Shown: piece after piece, positions 34,412 through 42,525 of the stretch
How positions within the stretch are numbered: position 1 is the first letter of the stretch
Layout of the letters: each line of letters starts with the position of its first letter
Assembly (NCBI RefSeq): GCF_039543225.1
Contig: NZ_BAABJI010000002.1
Span: 434,001-498,000 of the forward strand
Length of the DNA stretch: 64,000 bases
Direction: 5' to 3'
Origin: Mucilaginibacter defluvii
Lineage (GTDB): Bacteria > Bacteroidota > Bacteroidia > Sphingobacteriales > Sphingobacteriaceae
Program-made: the position numbers and the translations under genes
Notes under the pieces: generated by a model
What the model was told of the DNA's origin: nothing
The model's database searches: none
What the model saw: only the letters and a program-made list of their open reading frames with translations

Positions 34412-34472
34412 TAACATTTGCACGCTGACAGCAGCAGTACATCAGTTGCATATAAATATAAGTAATTTTCAT
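34404..34472 (-). CDS. Cys-codon leader peptide of the sulfate assimilation operon (new candidate)
   Basis: 22-codon ORF, ATG 34470-34472, TAA 34404-34406. Its middle reads Met-Tyr-Cys-Cys-Cys-Gln-Arg, encoded by TAC TGC TGC TGT. Three tandem Cys codons ahead of an operon for cysteine synthesis, followed by an antiterminator and an intrinsic terminator, is a textbook attenuator layout. If tRNA-Cys is scarce the ribosome would stall around 34428-34436, leave 34403-34411 free to pair with 34371-34378, and prevent termination. A TATATTTG box at 34480-34487 is so close that the leader mRNA may be leaderless. Confidence 0.72.
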   Translation of the reverse strand: MKITYIYMQLMYCCCQRANVRL

Positions 34473-34479
34473 AATGTCA

Positions 34480-34487
34480 CAAATATA
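34480..34487 (-). promoter_or_regulatory. Candidate -7 box for the sulfate operon
   Basis: TATATTTG on the minus strand matches TAnnTTTG; the leader ATG begins 8 nt after its last base. No well-placed -33 box is clear. Confidence 0.45.
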
Positions 34488-34552
34488 TATATTCTATACG
34501 GAAATAATAGACTTTAAGTCAAAATTGCATTAATATGAATTTGTTATCCACA

Positions 34553-34990
34553 TTACAGGCTGGTTATCAAAGTGTTTTCGCGCGCTATAATATCAGCAAT
34601 GCTGGTTTCTGAGAGTATTTTGAGCGTAGCATCGCGTACATCAACAAAAACACTGCGTATGCCGCAGGTAGTTTCCTGGTGGCATTCGTCGCATTTGTGG
34701 TAAAAGTTGAGGCTTGCACATGGCACCATGGCAATAGGGCCGTCGGTTATGCGCATAATGCTTACTAAAAAAATATCCTTAGGGTCTTTATTCAGGCTGT
34801 AGCCGCCGCCCGCACCTTTCTTACTGTACAAAAAGCCCGCGTTGCGCAGGTCGAGTAATATTTGTTCCAGAAATTTTTTGGGTATGCGTTCTTCCTCTGC
34901 AATTTTTGAGATTTGCATGGGTGGCTTGTCTGTATTTTTGCCCAGAACAACCAATGCTTTGATAGCGTACTTAGTTTTTTTCGACAGCAT
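34553..34990 (-). CDS. Rrf2 family transcriptional regulator
   Basis: 145-residue winged-helix regulator. The N-terminus LSKKTKYAIKALVVLGKN and the wing KKGAGGGYSLNKDPKDI are typical of Rrf2. Four cysteines (Cys91, Cys100, Cys103, Cys109 in PCASLNFYHKCDECHQETTCG) fit an Fe-S cluster or redox sensor as in IscR/NsrR. It lies upstream of the sulfate operon on the same strand, as CymR-type Rrf2 regulators do for cysteine genes, so a role there is likely though unproven. An intergenic region of 227 nt with the attenuator separates it from Sir. Confidence 0.92.
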   Translation of the reverse strand: MLSKKTKYAIKALVVLGKNTDKPPMQISKIAEEERIPKKFLEQILLDLRNAGFLYSKKGAGGGYSLNKDPKDIFLVSIMRITDGPIAMVPCASLNFYHKCDECHQETTCGIRSVFVDVRDATLKILSETSIADIIARENTLITSL

Positions 34991-35096
34991 CGTTTAAAGA
35001 TACAATTCGCAAAGATATATGTTATATATAAAGAATATCTTTTTTATAGGGTAATAATTTGCTGACAGTAATCCTTTGAAAAAACATAACCGGCTG

Positions 35097-35921
35097 TTAA
35101 ACCAAAAAACGCTCTTCGGTGTGCTGACTTATAACCTCGAGTGCATCACCTACGCGAATAACACCTGTTCCGCCGTGAAGCAGATTTTGCCCGAACATTA
35201 TTTTTTGCCCTTTACGGCGATAGCCTGCCAGTGTTTTAAGCGGTTCCTTGTGCTTAACGGCAGTATCCTGGTCAATGGTCGTCATTACACACCTGGCGCA
35301 AAGTTTAACGCCCTGAAACCTTATACTATTAATGCTGAATTCATTAAATAAATCTTCAGCGTAGGGCTCTCCACCGCTAAATACAATGTTAGGGCGAAAC
35401 CGGTTCATAGGCAGGGCCTCTGCCAGGCGACCGTTCAAGTCGTTCAGCGATTCTTCGCCGATCAGCAGAAAAGGATAGTCATCAGCAAAGGTCGTGATTC
35501 CATCGTTATGTGCATACCTTGGGTCTACCTTACGATGGGTATCTTCAGGCATAAATACCAGTTTGCAGTTCTTATTCAGTTTAGTACTGAACCATTCATC
35601 CGCCTCGTTACTAACCCTTATGGCCGGGCAGGTGATCTCCCAAATAGTGACATCAAATTTATCATCTGTTTGCGGTTCAAATGGTATGCGTATCGTTTCG
35701 GCATCCGGGGTGTAGGTTATCAACAAACTATTGGGTGTGATAGCAACCTTGAGTAAAGCCATGGCCGAGAAATGGCGTTGGGTCATAAACCGGTTTTTAC
35801 TGTCTACAAGCAACCAGCGACGGTCGAATCTAAAACCGCGGTCGGTAACCTCTGCCTGTTGAAGCTGAATACCGCCTAATGATTTTACCGGATAGATATA
35901 TAAGGCTGATATTTTAAACAT
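35097..35921 (-). CDS. MOSC domain-containing protein
   Basis: 274 residues. The N-terminal MOSC beta-barrel domain reads ISALYIYPVKSLGGIQLQQAEV, RGFRFDRRWLLVD, and the MOSC core has FRPNIVFSGGEPYAEDLF, GVKLCARCVMTTIDQ (with the Cys that holds or transfers sulfur) and a C-terminal GQNLLHGGTGVIRVGDALEV. Relatives are mARC/YcbX-like molybdenum-dependent reductases or Moco sulfurase C-terminal domains. Its exact substrate is unknown. The position next to sulfur genes may be incidental. It lies 22 nt after the thioesterase gene on the same strand. Confidence 0.9.
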   Translation of the reverse strand: MFKISALYIYPVKSLGGIQLQQAEVTDRGFRFDRRWLLVDSKNRFMTQRHFSAMALLKVAITPNSLLITYTPDAETIRIPFEPQTDDKFDVTIWEITCPAIRVSNEADEWFSTKLNKNCKLVFMPEDTHRKVDPRYAHNDGITTFADDYPFLLIGEESLNDLNGRLAEALPMNRFRPNIVFSGGEPYAEDLFNEFSINSIRFQGVKLCARCVMTTIDQDTAVKHKEPLKTLAGYRRKGQKIMFGQNLLHGGTGVIRVGDALEVISQHTEERFLV

Positions 35922-35943
35922 ACTTGTATTTATCAGTTGTAAT

Positions 35944-36327
35944 CTATAAAACCTTTATCGGGTTTTTATGCTCATCAATGGCTACAAAGGTAAATGTACC
36001 GGTTATGGCTTTTTCGCGGTGCTCGGAGTACATTTCCTCAATAAAAATCTCTACCAATACCTTTAAACTGGTGTTGCCTACATGTATAACCCGGGCAATC
36101 AGTTCAACAATGGTGCCTGCCGGGATGGGTTTATTAAAATCAATACGATCAGACGATACGGTAACCATACGTTTACGGCTGAAACGCGTTGCGGCCATAA
36201 AAGCGGCTTCATCCATCATAAACATGGCGTTGCCGCCGTGCAGCGTATCGTAATGGTTTGTCGCGCCCGGAAAAATAGGTCTGAACATACGCGTTTCCGA
36301 CTGCTGAATTTTTTCTTCAATATCCAT
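35944..36327 (-). CDS. Acyl-CoA thioesterase (hotdog fold, YciA/BFIT-like)
   Basis: 127 residues. FPGATNHYDTLHGGNAMFMMDEAAFMAATRFSRKRMVTVSSDRIDFNKPIPAGTIVELIARV is the hallmark of the BACH/YciA acyl-CoA hydrolase group, with the catalytic Asp/Asn-type residues in NHYDTLHGG and MMDEAA. It likely hydrolyses short- to medium-chain acyl-CoA in the cytoplasm. It precedes the MOSC gene with a 22-nt gap and is likely co-transcribed with it. Confidence 0.9.
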   Translation of the reverse strand: MDIEEKIQQSETRMFRPIFPGATNHYDTLHGGNAMFMMDEAAFMAATRFSRKRMVTVSSDRIDFNKPIPAGTIVELIARVIHVGNTSLKVLVEIFIEEMYSEHREKAITGTFTFVAIDEHKNPIKVL

Positions 36328-36396
36328 GCGGCAAAAATAACAATACCACGCGTTTGGGCACGGTATTAAGCGTTTTTGTTGAAACAGATTATTGTA

Positions 36397-38436
36397 TTAT
36401 TTAGCGATAGCAGGCAACTCAAAATAAAAAGATGAGCCTTTGCCTGGTTCGCTTTCAACACCGATATCGCCACCATGCCGGCGGACAATTTCGGCGCAAA
36501 GATAAAGGCCGATGCCAAATCCGCTGATAGTTTGAGTTTGCTTGTTGCTTACACGGTAAAAACGATCAAACAGTTTTTGCTTGTCCTGCGCTTTTATACC
36601 TATACCCTGATCTTTAACAGTTACCCGAACACAGTTTTCGGTTTCGGTACATTCCACAACAATCGGGCTGCCTTTGGGTGAGTACTTAATAGCGTTGCTC
36701 AAATAGTTATTGATCACCTGGCCTATCTTTTCGCGGTCAGCCTCAACAAAAACCGGACTGCATCGATTGAATATGATAGGGTGGGTAGTATGTATCAGTT
36801 TCATTTCGTCCTCAACCTCATCAACCAATTGTTCCAGGTCAAACGTTTGCTTTTCGAGATAGATCTTCCCGGATTCAAGGCGTGATACATTAAGGAAACC
36901 GTTAATAAGCGATGTCATTTTTTTTACCTGTGTACCTGCTTTGCCAAGGGCTTGCGCGGTAAAAGTATCGTCTGCCTTTTGCGCCTTAGCGGTAAGCATC
37001 TGCAGGTAAGCGTTTAATGACGTTAGTGGTGTTTTAAGTTCATGGCTGACCATGCCGATGAAGTCATTTTTGCGCAGATCGTCTTCCTTAGCTTCCGTAA
37101 CGTCTAACAAAGTTCCCGAGAAATATTTGTTACCGTCATGTTTATCCTGGTAAAGCTTGCCCGTAGCCTTAAACCAGCGTAATTGTTGGCTGTCGCGGGC
37201 TTTTAGGCTGAATTCTTCATCAAACGGTAAGCCTTTATTAATGGCATTCCGCATGGCTGATTTCACGCGGTCACGATGTTCATCACTAATTAAAGCCAGG
37301 GCATCGTTATAGCTCATGTATTCATCCTCATCGTAACCAAAGAAGCCCTTCATCCGTATGGAAGGTAAAAACTCATAGGTTTTCGCATCAATATTCCACG
37401 TCCCCATTTTGGATGACTCGATAGCCAGGCGTAACTGCTCCTCAGCCTTTTCAATAGCCTTGCGGCTAAGCACGCGCTCGGTATTATCAATTACGGTAGC
37501 TAACACCCGGTTTACGTTACCGTTCAGATCGAGCAGCGGCTGGTAATGAAAGTCTGCCAGAAACCTGCGTTCGCCTTCCTGAGGGTGATTATAATAAACT
37601 TCAATTTCCTTTTTTACCACGGGCTCGCCGGTATCAAGCACATGTTTCCACAGGCTTGGAAAAATCTGGTCTTTCATCTCCGGAAAAACCTCCAGCATCG
37701 GTTTACCTAAAACCTGGTCGGCTGTACGGTTCCAAAAGCGAAGTATCGCCTCATTGACCGAGGTTACAATATGTTCAGGCCCCTGTAAAACTACTACCGG
37801 GGCGGCTTGCGAATTCAGTATCTGATCAACCTTCGACTTACTGTAACGCAATTCCATTTGTGATTGCGCCAGTTCCTCAATTGTAGCCGTTAACTCTTCG
37901 TTAGTTGCTGAAAGTTCCTCATTAGTAGCCAGGTACTCTTCGTTTATGGCGGTCAGTTCTTCGTTAGAGGCGGCAAGTTCTTCAAAAAGTTCCTGTTCGT
38001 GGTTTTCCTTCTCAACAATAACCTTTCCCTGCCTTACTTCTTCCGTTACGTCAACTGCGGTATGTAAAATGCTGTAAACATCGCCGGTATCGCTTTTTAT
38101 AGCGCGGTATTCAAAGTCAAAATATAACGTCTGTAGCTCGCCGTCAATAATTAAATCGGCAGGAGTATTCTCGGCTTTAAATGTTCTGCCTGTATGCCAT
38201 ACATTTTTGAGCAGGCTGGCAAAAGGTTGGCCTGCAATCTCCGGAATAGCTTCCTCAAACGTTTTACCTGTAACACTCCGGTCTTTACCCCACAAACGGA
38301 GCATACCTTCGTTTACGAAGCCTATATGGAGATGTTCGCTCACATAAATAGCAGTAGCATAGGTTGAGGAGGATAGCACTTGCAGAAGCAGGCTATCGTG
38401 TATATTGTTTTTTGACGCTAACGTCGGGTTATCCAT
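36397..38436 (-). CDS. PAS-domain sensor histidine kinase
   Basis: 679 residues from ATG 38434-38436. Three PAS/PAC domains (about 15-130, 200-320 and 330-450) precede a HisKA domain with MVSHELKTPLTSLNAYLQ and a HATPase with VINNYLSNAIKYSPKGS (N box), VTVKDQGIGI (G1) and GFGIGLYLCAEIV (G2). Between the first two PAS domains is a long coiled coil built on the heptad-like unit ATNEELSATNEELTATIEEL. No transmembrane helix is evident, so it is probably cytosolic. No response regulator is adjacent, so it is an orphan kinase. The signal is unknown. Confidence 0.93.
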   Translation of the reverse strand: MDNPTLASKNNIHDSLLLQVLSSSTYATAIYVSEHLHIGFVNEGMLRLWGKDRSVTGKTFEEAIPEIAGQPFASLLKNVWHTGRTFKAENTPADLIIDGELQTLYFDFEYRAIKSDTGDVYSILHTAVDVTEEVRQGKVIVEKENHEQELFEELAASNEELTAINEEYLATNEELSATNEELTATIEELAQSQMELRYSKSKVDQILNSQAAPVVVLQGPEHIVTSVNEAILRFWNRTADQVLGKPMLEVFPEMKDQIFPSLWKHVLDTGEPVVKKEIEVYYNHPQEGERRFLADFHYQPLLDLNGNVNRVLATVIDNTERVLSRKAIEKAEEQLRLAIESSKMGTWNIDAKTYEFLPSIRMKGFFGYDEDEYMSYNDALALISDEHRDRVKSAMRNAINKGLPFDEEFSLKARDSQQLRWFKATGKLYQDKHDGNKYFSGTLLDVTEAKEDDLRKNDFIGMVSHELKTPLTSLNAYLQMLTAKAQKADDTFTAQALGKAGTQVKKMTSLINGFLNVSRLESGKIYLEKQTFDLEQLVDEVEDEMKLIHTTHPIIFNRCSPVFVEADREKIGQVINNYLSNAIKYSPKGSPIVVECTETENCVRVTVKDQGIGIKAQDKQKLFDRFYRVSNKQTQTISGFGIGLYLCAEIVRRHGGDIGVESEPGKGSSFYFELPAIAK

Positions 38437-38469
38437 CTTAAATAAAATATAGCATATATAAATATTCGG

Positions 38470-38487
38470 CACGCGTTAGTAGACGTG
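38470..38487. repeat. Hairpin with loop GTTAGTAG upstream of the PAS kinase
   Basis: CACGC-GTTAGTAG-ACGTG reads as a short stem-loop just outside the 5' end of the PAS kinase gene. The loop octamer and its flanks (CGCGTTAGTAG) are identical to the loop of the thrS leader hairpin at 55128-55149, but the stems differ. Confidence 0.35.
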
Positions 38488-38645
38488 TAGATTATCGTTA
38501 TAACATCCAAATTTATGTAAACAATTAGTAATTAATAACAGGCGGAAGTAATAATATAACTTAACAGCTAAATTGGCGTTGTGGTTTTAAAAATATATTC
38601 GCTTAATTATGTTTGGCTTTTATCCATCCCAACAGGCTATAGAGT

Positions 38646-39158
38646 ATGGAAATTTTTGATGATATTGGATATTTACAACACGGTAACGCTGCTCAAAAAA
38701 GCGCCTACGGTACGCTAAGCAGGTATCATATCATGGATCTACTTAAGTACTATGATCCATTACTAACCGGTACGGTACCTATAGCCGTCAACATTGAAAG
38801 CAGTGACCTTGATATAATTTGCTGTTACCACGATCATGACAGCTTTGCTGGACATATTACAGAACTATTTAATGGGTTCAAGAATTTCGAATTAATTGTA
38901 AAAAGCAGCGCAGTCGTAGCAAATTTTACGGTTGACAATTTTCAGATCGAGATTTATGGTGAGGCCAAACCAACCCGTATGCAACATGCTTACCGGCACA
39001 TGCTGATAGAGCACCGGTTATTACAAATCCATGGAGATGACCTTAGAACCCGGGTAATCTGCCTGAAAAAGGCTGGTTACAAAACCGAGCCTGCGTTTGC
39101 AATCGCTTTGGGCCTCACGGGCGATCCGTACCGGGCTTTGCTTGATTTAGAGCTGTAA
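38646..39158 (+). CDS. DUF4269 domain protein (nucleotidyltransferase-like)
   Basis: 170 residues. The family motif is seen as LLTGTVPIAVNIESSDLDIICCYHD, where the paired acidic residues (SSDLDI) resemble the metal-binding Asp-x-Asp of nucleotidyltransferases. FQIEIYGEAKPTRMQHAYRHMLIEHRLL and IICLKKAGYKTEPAFAIALGLTGDPYRALLDLE-type segments follow. Its substrate is unknown. It has no obvious partner; the next gene is cysE, 93 nt downstream with its own promoter. Confidence 0.82.
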   Translation: MEIFDDIGYLQHGNAAQKSAYGTLSRYHIMDLLKYYDPLLTGTVPIAVNIESSDLDIICCYHDHDSFAGHITELFNGFKNFELIVKSSAVVANFTVDNFQIEIYGEAKPTRMQHAYRHMLIEHRLLQIHGDDLRTRVICLKKAGYKTEPAFAIALGLTGDPYRALLDLEL

Positions 39159-39214
39159 CCGCTGTTAAATTGGTATTTGTTTTTTACGTGACATTGGTTA
39201 AAAAACTAAAAATG

Positions 39215-39222
39215 TATTTTTG
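39215..39222 (+). promoter_or_regulatory. Candidate promoter for cysE-cysM
   Basis: TATTTTTG (TAnnTTTG) with a TTG at 39194-39196, 18 nt upstream: a good fit to the Bacteroidota -33/-7 pair. It ends 29 nt before the cysE ATG, which leaves no room for a leader peptide of the kind seen upstream of Sir. Confidence 0.55.
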
Positions 39223-39251
39223 TAAAAGCCGCTGAACAGAACCACCATTTT

Positions 39252-40061
39252 ATGATTGATGATTTTTACAAAGAATTGCTTACCAAACCACGTGCTAAAC
39301 AGGTAGTTCCGTCTAACGATAAAATTGCGGGTTGGGCGCTTAAGGTAGTATATCTTTTATACCCCGAGCATTCAACCATGGCGCTTGAGTCCCTGTCTGA
39401 CTTAAAGCAGCACGTTGCTGATTTACAAAACGAGCTGGCTAATATTTTAAGCACAGGCGCACATGCCGACGCGGTTACCGGGCATGATATAGCTGCTGAA
39501 TTTTTTGAGCAGTTACCATTGCTGTACGCTACTTTAAATACGGATATACAGGCTATTTACGACGGCGACCCTGCCGCGCAAAGCGAATTTGAGGTAATAC
39601 GTACCTATCCGGGGTTTTACGCTATTTGCTTTTATCGTATAGCACACATATTGTATAATTTCAACGTGGCATTTATCCCACGGATATTGACGGAGCATGC
39701 GCATTCAAAAACAGGAATTGACATACACCCCGCAGCCAAAATAGGAGAGTATTTTCATATTGACCATGGCACCGGTATTGTAATTGGCGAAACTTGCGTT
39801 ATCGGCAATTATGTAAAGCTTTATCAAGGGGTTACGCTGGGCGCGTTGAGCGTACGCAAAGGCCTGTCGGGCGTAAAAAGGCATCCGGATGTTGAGGACA
39901 GGGTGATCATTTATTCGGGCGCTACTATATTAGGCGGTAATACGGTTATAGGGCACGATAGCGTTATAGGGGGTAATGTTTGGTTAACCAACAGTGTTGC
40001 ACCATACTCTACGGTTTATCATATCCCTAAAATCACTATACAAAAAGTTACACAACAATAA
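39252..40061 (+). CDS. cysE: Serine O-acetyltransferase
   Basis: Makes O-acetylserine, the carbon acceptor for cysteine synthesis. 269 residues. After an N-terminal helical region (1-120) the left-handed beta-helix is seen: GIDIHPAAKIGEYFHIDHGTGIVIGETCVIGNYVKLYQGVTLGALSV, then RHPDVEDRVIIYSGATILGGNTVIGHDSVIGGNVWLTNSV. The catalytic His is in IDHGTG. It is followed 10 nt downstream by cysM on the same strand, forming a two-gene cysteine operon that takes up sulfide from the sulfate operon. Confidence 0.95.
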   Translation: MIDDFYKELLTKPRAKQVVPSNDKIAGWALKVVYLLYPEHSTMALESLSDLKQHVADLQNELANILSTGAHADAVTGHDIAAEFFEQLPLLYATLNTDIQAIYDGDPAAQSEFEVIRTYPGFYAICFYRIAHILYNFNVAFIPRILTEHAHSKTGIDIHPAAKIGEYFHIDHGTGIVIGETCVIGNYVKLYQGVTLGALSVRKGLSGVKRHPDVEDRVIIYSGATILGGNTVIGHDSVIGGNVWLTNSVAPYSTVYHIPKITIQKVTQQ

Positions 40062-40071
40062 GAATTTTATA

Positions 40072-40965
40072 ATGGCAGGAGTTACCGATTTTATAGGCAA
40101 TACACCATTAGTTAAGCTGGCAAAACTTAACCCGAACCCTAATGTGGCTGTTTACGCCAAGCTTGAAGGTAACAACCCGGGCGGCAGCGTTAAAGACCGG
40201 GCTGCCCATAACATGATACGCAGTGCCATTGAACGCGGCGATATTAACGAAGGCACCAAACTGGTTGAAGCCACCAGCGGCAATACCGGTATTGCCTTGG
40301 CCATGATAGCACGGTTGTATAATCTGGATATCGAATTGGTTATGCCCGCAAATTCTACGCGTGAACGCACGCTTACTATGGAAGCCTACGGCGCTAAAGT
40401 TACCTTACTTGAGAATATCGAGGTTTGCCGGGATTACGCAGAAGAGAAAGGCGCAACGGCCGGGTACTTTCTGTTAAACCAGTTTGCTAACACGGATAAC
40501 TATATGGCCCACTACAAAACTACCGGGCCCGAGTTATGGCGCGATACGCAAGGCAAAATAACCCACTTTGTGAGCGCTATGGGCACAACCGGTACCATTA
40601 TGGGCTGCTCAAAATATCTTAAAGAAAAAAATTCAGATATACAGATAGTTGGCTGCCAGCCTACAGAAGGTTCTTCTATACCCGGCATTCGCCGTTGGCC
40701 CGAGGCTTATTTGCCTAAAATATTTAATCCGGCCAGTGTTGACCGTATTATGGATATTGACGAGGCCGTTGCCGTAGACATGACACGCCAGCTGGCAAAG
40801 GTTGAAGGCATTTTTGCGGGAATGAGCAGCGGTGGCGCATGTTCTGCCGCCATTAAACTGGCACAGGAGTTAGATAGCGGAACTATTGTATTCATAGCCT
40901 GCGACCGCGGCGACCGCTACCTCAGCAGCGGCCTTTTTGGCGACGTTCCGGATACTAATATTTAA
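40072..40965 (+). CDS. cysM: Cysteine synthase (CysM type)
   Basis: PLP enzyme that converts O-acetylserine and sulfide (or thiosulfate) to cysteine. 297 residues from ATG 40072. The PLP lysine is in NNPGGSVKDRAAHNM (Lys41), and the substrate loop is EATSGNTGIALAM; the phosphate loop is AMGTTGTIMG. FAGMSSGGACSAAI and the C-terminal RGDRYLSSGLF follow. The overall pattern and length are nearer to CysM than CysK. It ends overlapping the convergent uxaC by 11 nt. Confidence 0.93.
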   Translation: MAGVTDFIGNTPLVKLAKLNPNPNVAVYAKLEGNNPGGSVKDRAAHNMIRSAIERGDINEGTKLVEATSGNTGIALAMIARLYNLDIELVMPANSTRERTLTMEAYGAKVTLLENIEVCRDYAEEKGATAGYFLLNQFANTDNYMAHYKTTGPELWRDTQGKITHFVSAMGTTGTIMGCSKYLKEKNSDIQIVGCQPTEGSSIPGIRRWPEAYLPKIFNPASVDRIMDIDEAVAVDMTRQLAKVEGIFAGMSSGGACSAAIKLAQELDSGTIVFIACDRGDRYLSSGLFGDVPDTNI

Positions 40966-42361
40966 AATTGAAATAGTTGCGGGCGTTGTAATAACATATA
41001 TCGCTGATGATTTTGCCTGTCCACGCTATATCGGCAGGCAGTTCACCGTTTTCGATATCCTCACCAAACAAATTACACAGTATACGCCTGAAATACTCAT
41101 GCCGTGGGTAGGACAGGAAGCTGCGAGAATCGGTAAGCATACCCACCATCCGGCTGATAAGGCCGATGTTTGAAAGTGAGTTTAGCTGGCGCATCATGCC
41201 GTCTTTTTGATCCAGAAACCACCAGGCCGAGCCAAATTGCATTTTACCGGCAATCTCGCCATCGTTAAAGCATCCAACAACTGACGCGATAACTTCGTTA
41301 TCAGCCGGATTGAGGTTATAAACAATGGTTTTAGCCAGCGCGTTCTCAGTGTTTAGTTTATCAAGAAAGCGCGCCAACGCCGCCGCCTGGCTAAAATCCC
41401 CAATGGCATCCCAGCCAGTATTAGGGCCGAGTGTGTTTAAGCCTTTGTTGTTGATATTACGCAGCGCGCCAAGATGAAATTGTTGTGTCCAGCCTTTTTC
41501 GTGATTCCACCGGGCAACCTCAAATAAAATGGCTGATTTAAACTGGTTTGCCAGTTGACGACTAACCGGCTTGTTAGCTCTTATTTTATCAAAAACGGAT
41601 TTAATGTCGGCTTCCGTGTAGTCGTCAGCATAAATATGGTCAATACCGTGGTCAGAAAGCATGCAGCCATTATCAGCAAAGTAATCATGCCTGCTTTTTA
41701 ACGCGGTCAAATAATCATCATAAGTGCTAATCTCCATATCCGCAACGGCGACAAGCTTGTCAATATACTTGTTCAGGATTTCGGGTTCACCTGCGTTCAT
41801 AGCCGTGTCAGGCCTGAAGGTAGGGTACACATTTACATCAAAACCATCTTTTAACAATTGACGATGATGTGCCAAATCATCAACGGGATCATCCGTAGTA
41901 CAAATAACTTCCACGTTCATCCGGGTGATGAGTGAGCGCGTGCTGAATTCCGGTTGCTGCAGGCTGGCTGTACAGCTATCGTAAATGTTTTTTGCGGTTT
42001 TTGGTGATAATATATCGTTGATTCCAAAATATCGCTGCAGCTCTAGGTGGCTCCAGTGGTAAAGCGGATTACGCAGTGTATAAGGGATAGTAGCTGCCCA
42101 TTGCTCAAATTTTTCATAATCGCTGCGGTTGCCGGTTATATATTCCTCGTTAACACCGTTTGTACGCATGGCGCGCCATTTATAATGATCGCCGCGCAAC
42201 CATACATCCGTGAGATTAGCAAAGTTTTTATTGTTAGCTATTTCATCCGGCGGCAGGTGGCAATGGTAATCTATTACAGGCAGATCTTTTGCATAATCGT
42301 GATAAAGCTGTTTAGCAGTATCATTGGTAAGCAAAAAGTTTTCATTTAAAAAGCTTTGCAC
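40955..42361 (-). CDS. uxaC: Glucuronate isomerase
   Basis: Converts D-glucuronate to D-fructuronate (and galacturonate to tagaturonate). 468 residues, full length. Seen: VIDYHCHLPPDEI (metal-site His pair), WLRGDHYKWRAMRTNGV, LITRMNVEVICTTDDPVDDL, FRPDTAMNA, GIDHIYAD, the QFHLGALRNINNKGLNTLGPNTGWDAIGDF block and SRSFLSYPRHEYFRRILC. It belongs to sugar-acid breakdown, but no other uronate genes lie beside it. The stop overlaps the end of convergent cysM. Confidence 0.96.
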   Translation of the reverse strand: MQSFLNENFLLTNDTAKQLYHDYAKDLPVIDYHCHLPPDEIANNKNFANLTDVWLRGDHYKWRAMRTNGVNEEYITGNRSDYEKFEQWAATIPYTLRNPLYHWSHLELQRYFGINDILSPKTAKNIYDSCTASLQQPEFSTRSLITRMNVEVICTTDDPVDDLAHHRQLLKDGFDVNVYPTFRPDTAMNAGEPEILNKYIDKLVAVADMEISTYDDYLTALKSRHDYFADNGCMLSDHGIDHIYADDYTEADIKSVFDKIRANKPVSRQLANQFKSAILFEVARWNHEKGWTQQFHLGALRNINNKGLNTLGPNTGWDAIGDFSQAAALARFLDKLNTENALAKTIVYNLNPADNEVIASVVGCFNDGEIAGKMQFGSAWWFLDQKDGMMRQLNSLSNIGLISRMVGMLTDSRSFLSYPRHEYFRRILCNLFGEDIENGELPADIAWTGKIISDICYYNARNYFNFKY

Positions 42362-42525
42362 AGTGGTAGTATTTTTATTGCGATTATAACGAGTTTAAAT
42401 GCAAAGTGATAAGATAAACTTCTTTAAAATTACGCAAACGTTACCGAACGCCCTCTGTCAGTTTTAAATCAATGTTGAAACTTATATTGGTTGTTATGTT
42501 ACCTTTTAAACTACCTTAGCACTCA

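Noticed and set aside
39159..39251. Searched for a Cys leader peptide before cysE-cysM
   Set aside because: The likely promoter leaves under 30 nt before the ATG and no ORF with Cys codons is present.
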